Below are positions 63,767 to 64,000 of a stretch of 64,000 nucleotides of DNA, piece after piece; position 1 is the stretch's first letter; every line of letters starts with the position of its first letter. The stretch comes from Yamagishiella unicocca (taxonomy: Eukaryota; Chlorophyta; Chlorophyceae; Chlamydomonadales; Volvocaceae). The notes under the pieces are model-generated. The model saw only the letters and a list, made by a program, of their open reading frames with translations, did not search any database and was not told the DNA's origin. The stretch covers positions 226,802-290,801 of the forward strand of contig BDSL01000118.1 in assembly GCA_003116995.1 (NCBI GenBank), in the 5' to 3' direction. A program made the position numbers and the translations under genes.

Positions 63767-64000
63767 TCACCATTCCGCCAGAGATGCTGCCCCCGCGGCA
63801 ACGGTGGTGGCGGCGCTGGTTCCGGACAGCCCACTCTTTTGCACAGAGAGCGACCCGCTGTCTTGCTTCCGAACAGAGCCGCTCCCGAACCTGCCGACGA
63901 ACAGCATGCTGGGCGTGCGGAGGATATCTCGCGCGCGAGCCAGGAACTTGCTTTTACCCGACGGCGCGTCCGTCCCTCGTCTTCCTCCTCGTCGTCTTCG
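63767..64000 (-). CDS. C-terminal end of an unidentified protein entering from the right edge
   Basis: An open minus-strand frame from the window edge to a stop at 63769-63767 (~77 codons). It has high GC at third positions and natural-looking composition: KSKFLARARDILRTPSMLFV then a Gly/Ser region and an Ala/Thr-rich end finishing SLAEW. An Arg-rich start at the edge may be the wrong frame, if an acceptor lies inside. No family recognised. Confidence 0.4.
   Translation of the reverse strand, partial: RRRRGGRRGTDAPSGKSKFLARARDILRTPSMLFVGRFGSGSVRKQDSGSLSVQKSGLSGTSAATTVAAGAASLAEW

Overview
This window reads as nuclear DNA of a green alga, most likely a chlorophycean of the Chlamydomonas/Volvox (volvocine) type. 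The evidence is: many short GC-rich exons split by GT-AG introns in nearly every gene; TGTAA polyadenylation signals shortly after several stop codons; a cell-wall hydroxyproline-glycoprotein arabinosyltransferase; a bacterial-type rRNA methyltransferase encoded with introns; and GC-rich exons set in lower-GC intergenic DNA. I found no prokaryotic operon, virus or organelle segment. The exon models were built by hand from splice sites and checked for phase, so internal exons are firmer than first and last ones.

Layout, left to right. 1-5551 (-): most of a mitochondrial i-AAA FtsH/YME1-type protease, with the C-terminus off the left edge. 8205-11260 (+): a Myb/SANT-like putative transcription factor. 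13888-14613 (-): a small poly-proline protein with a C-terminal membrane anchor. 15187-22499 (+): a beta-lactamase-like domain fused to a type II thioesterase-like domain, with both nucleophilic serines replaced by glycine. 23235-30579 (-): an XEG113-like GT77 arabinosyltransferase, convergent with the fusion gene. 34987-38774 (+): a bZIP factor. 40333-42250: a diverged ~310-345 bp tandem array. 44191-47191 (+): RsmH/MraW. 47587-48386 (-): histone H2A.Z. 50990-55036 (-): splicing factor Prp18. 55660-57821 (+): PP2A B56 regulatory subunit. 59778-61123 (+): GAR1. At the right edge: two weakly supported partial genes.

The genes are mostly unrelated housekeeping and regulatory functions and do not form a pathway. 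Prp18 (spliceosome) and GAR1 (H/ACA snoRNP) are both RNA-processing genes but lie apart. The standout is the beta-lactamase/thioesterase fusion: fourteen phase-compatible exons carry two hydrolase folds whose catalytic motifs are all altered, suggesting a scaffold, binding or sensing protein rather than an enzyme. Introns here are rich in minisatellites (19, 24, 43, 44 and 69 bp units) and in short dispersed repeats shared between unrelated genes.
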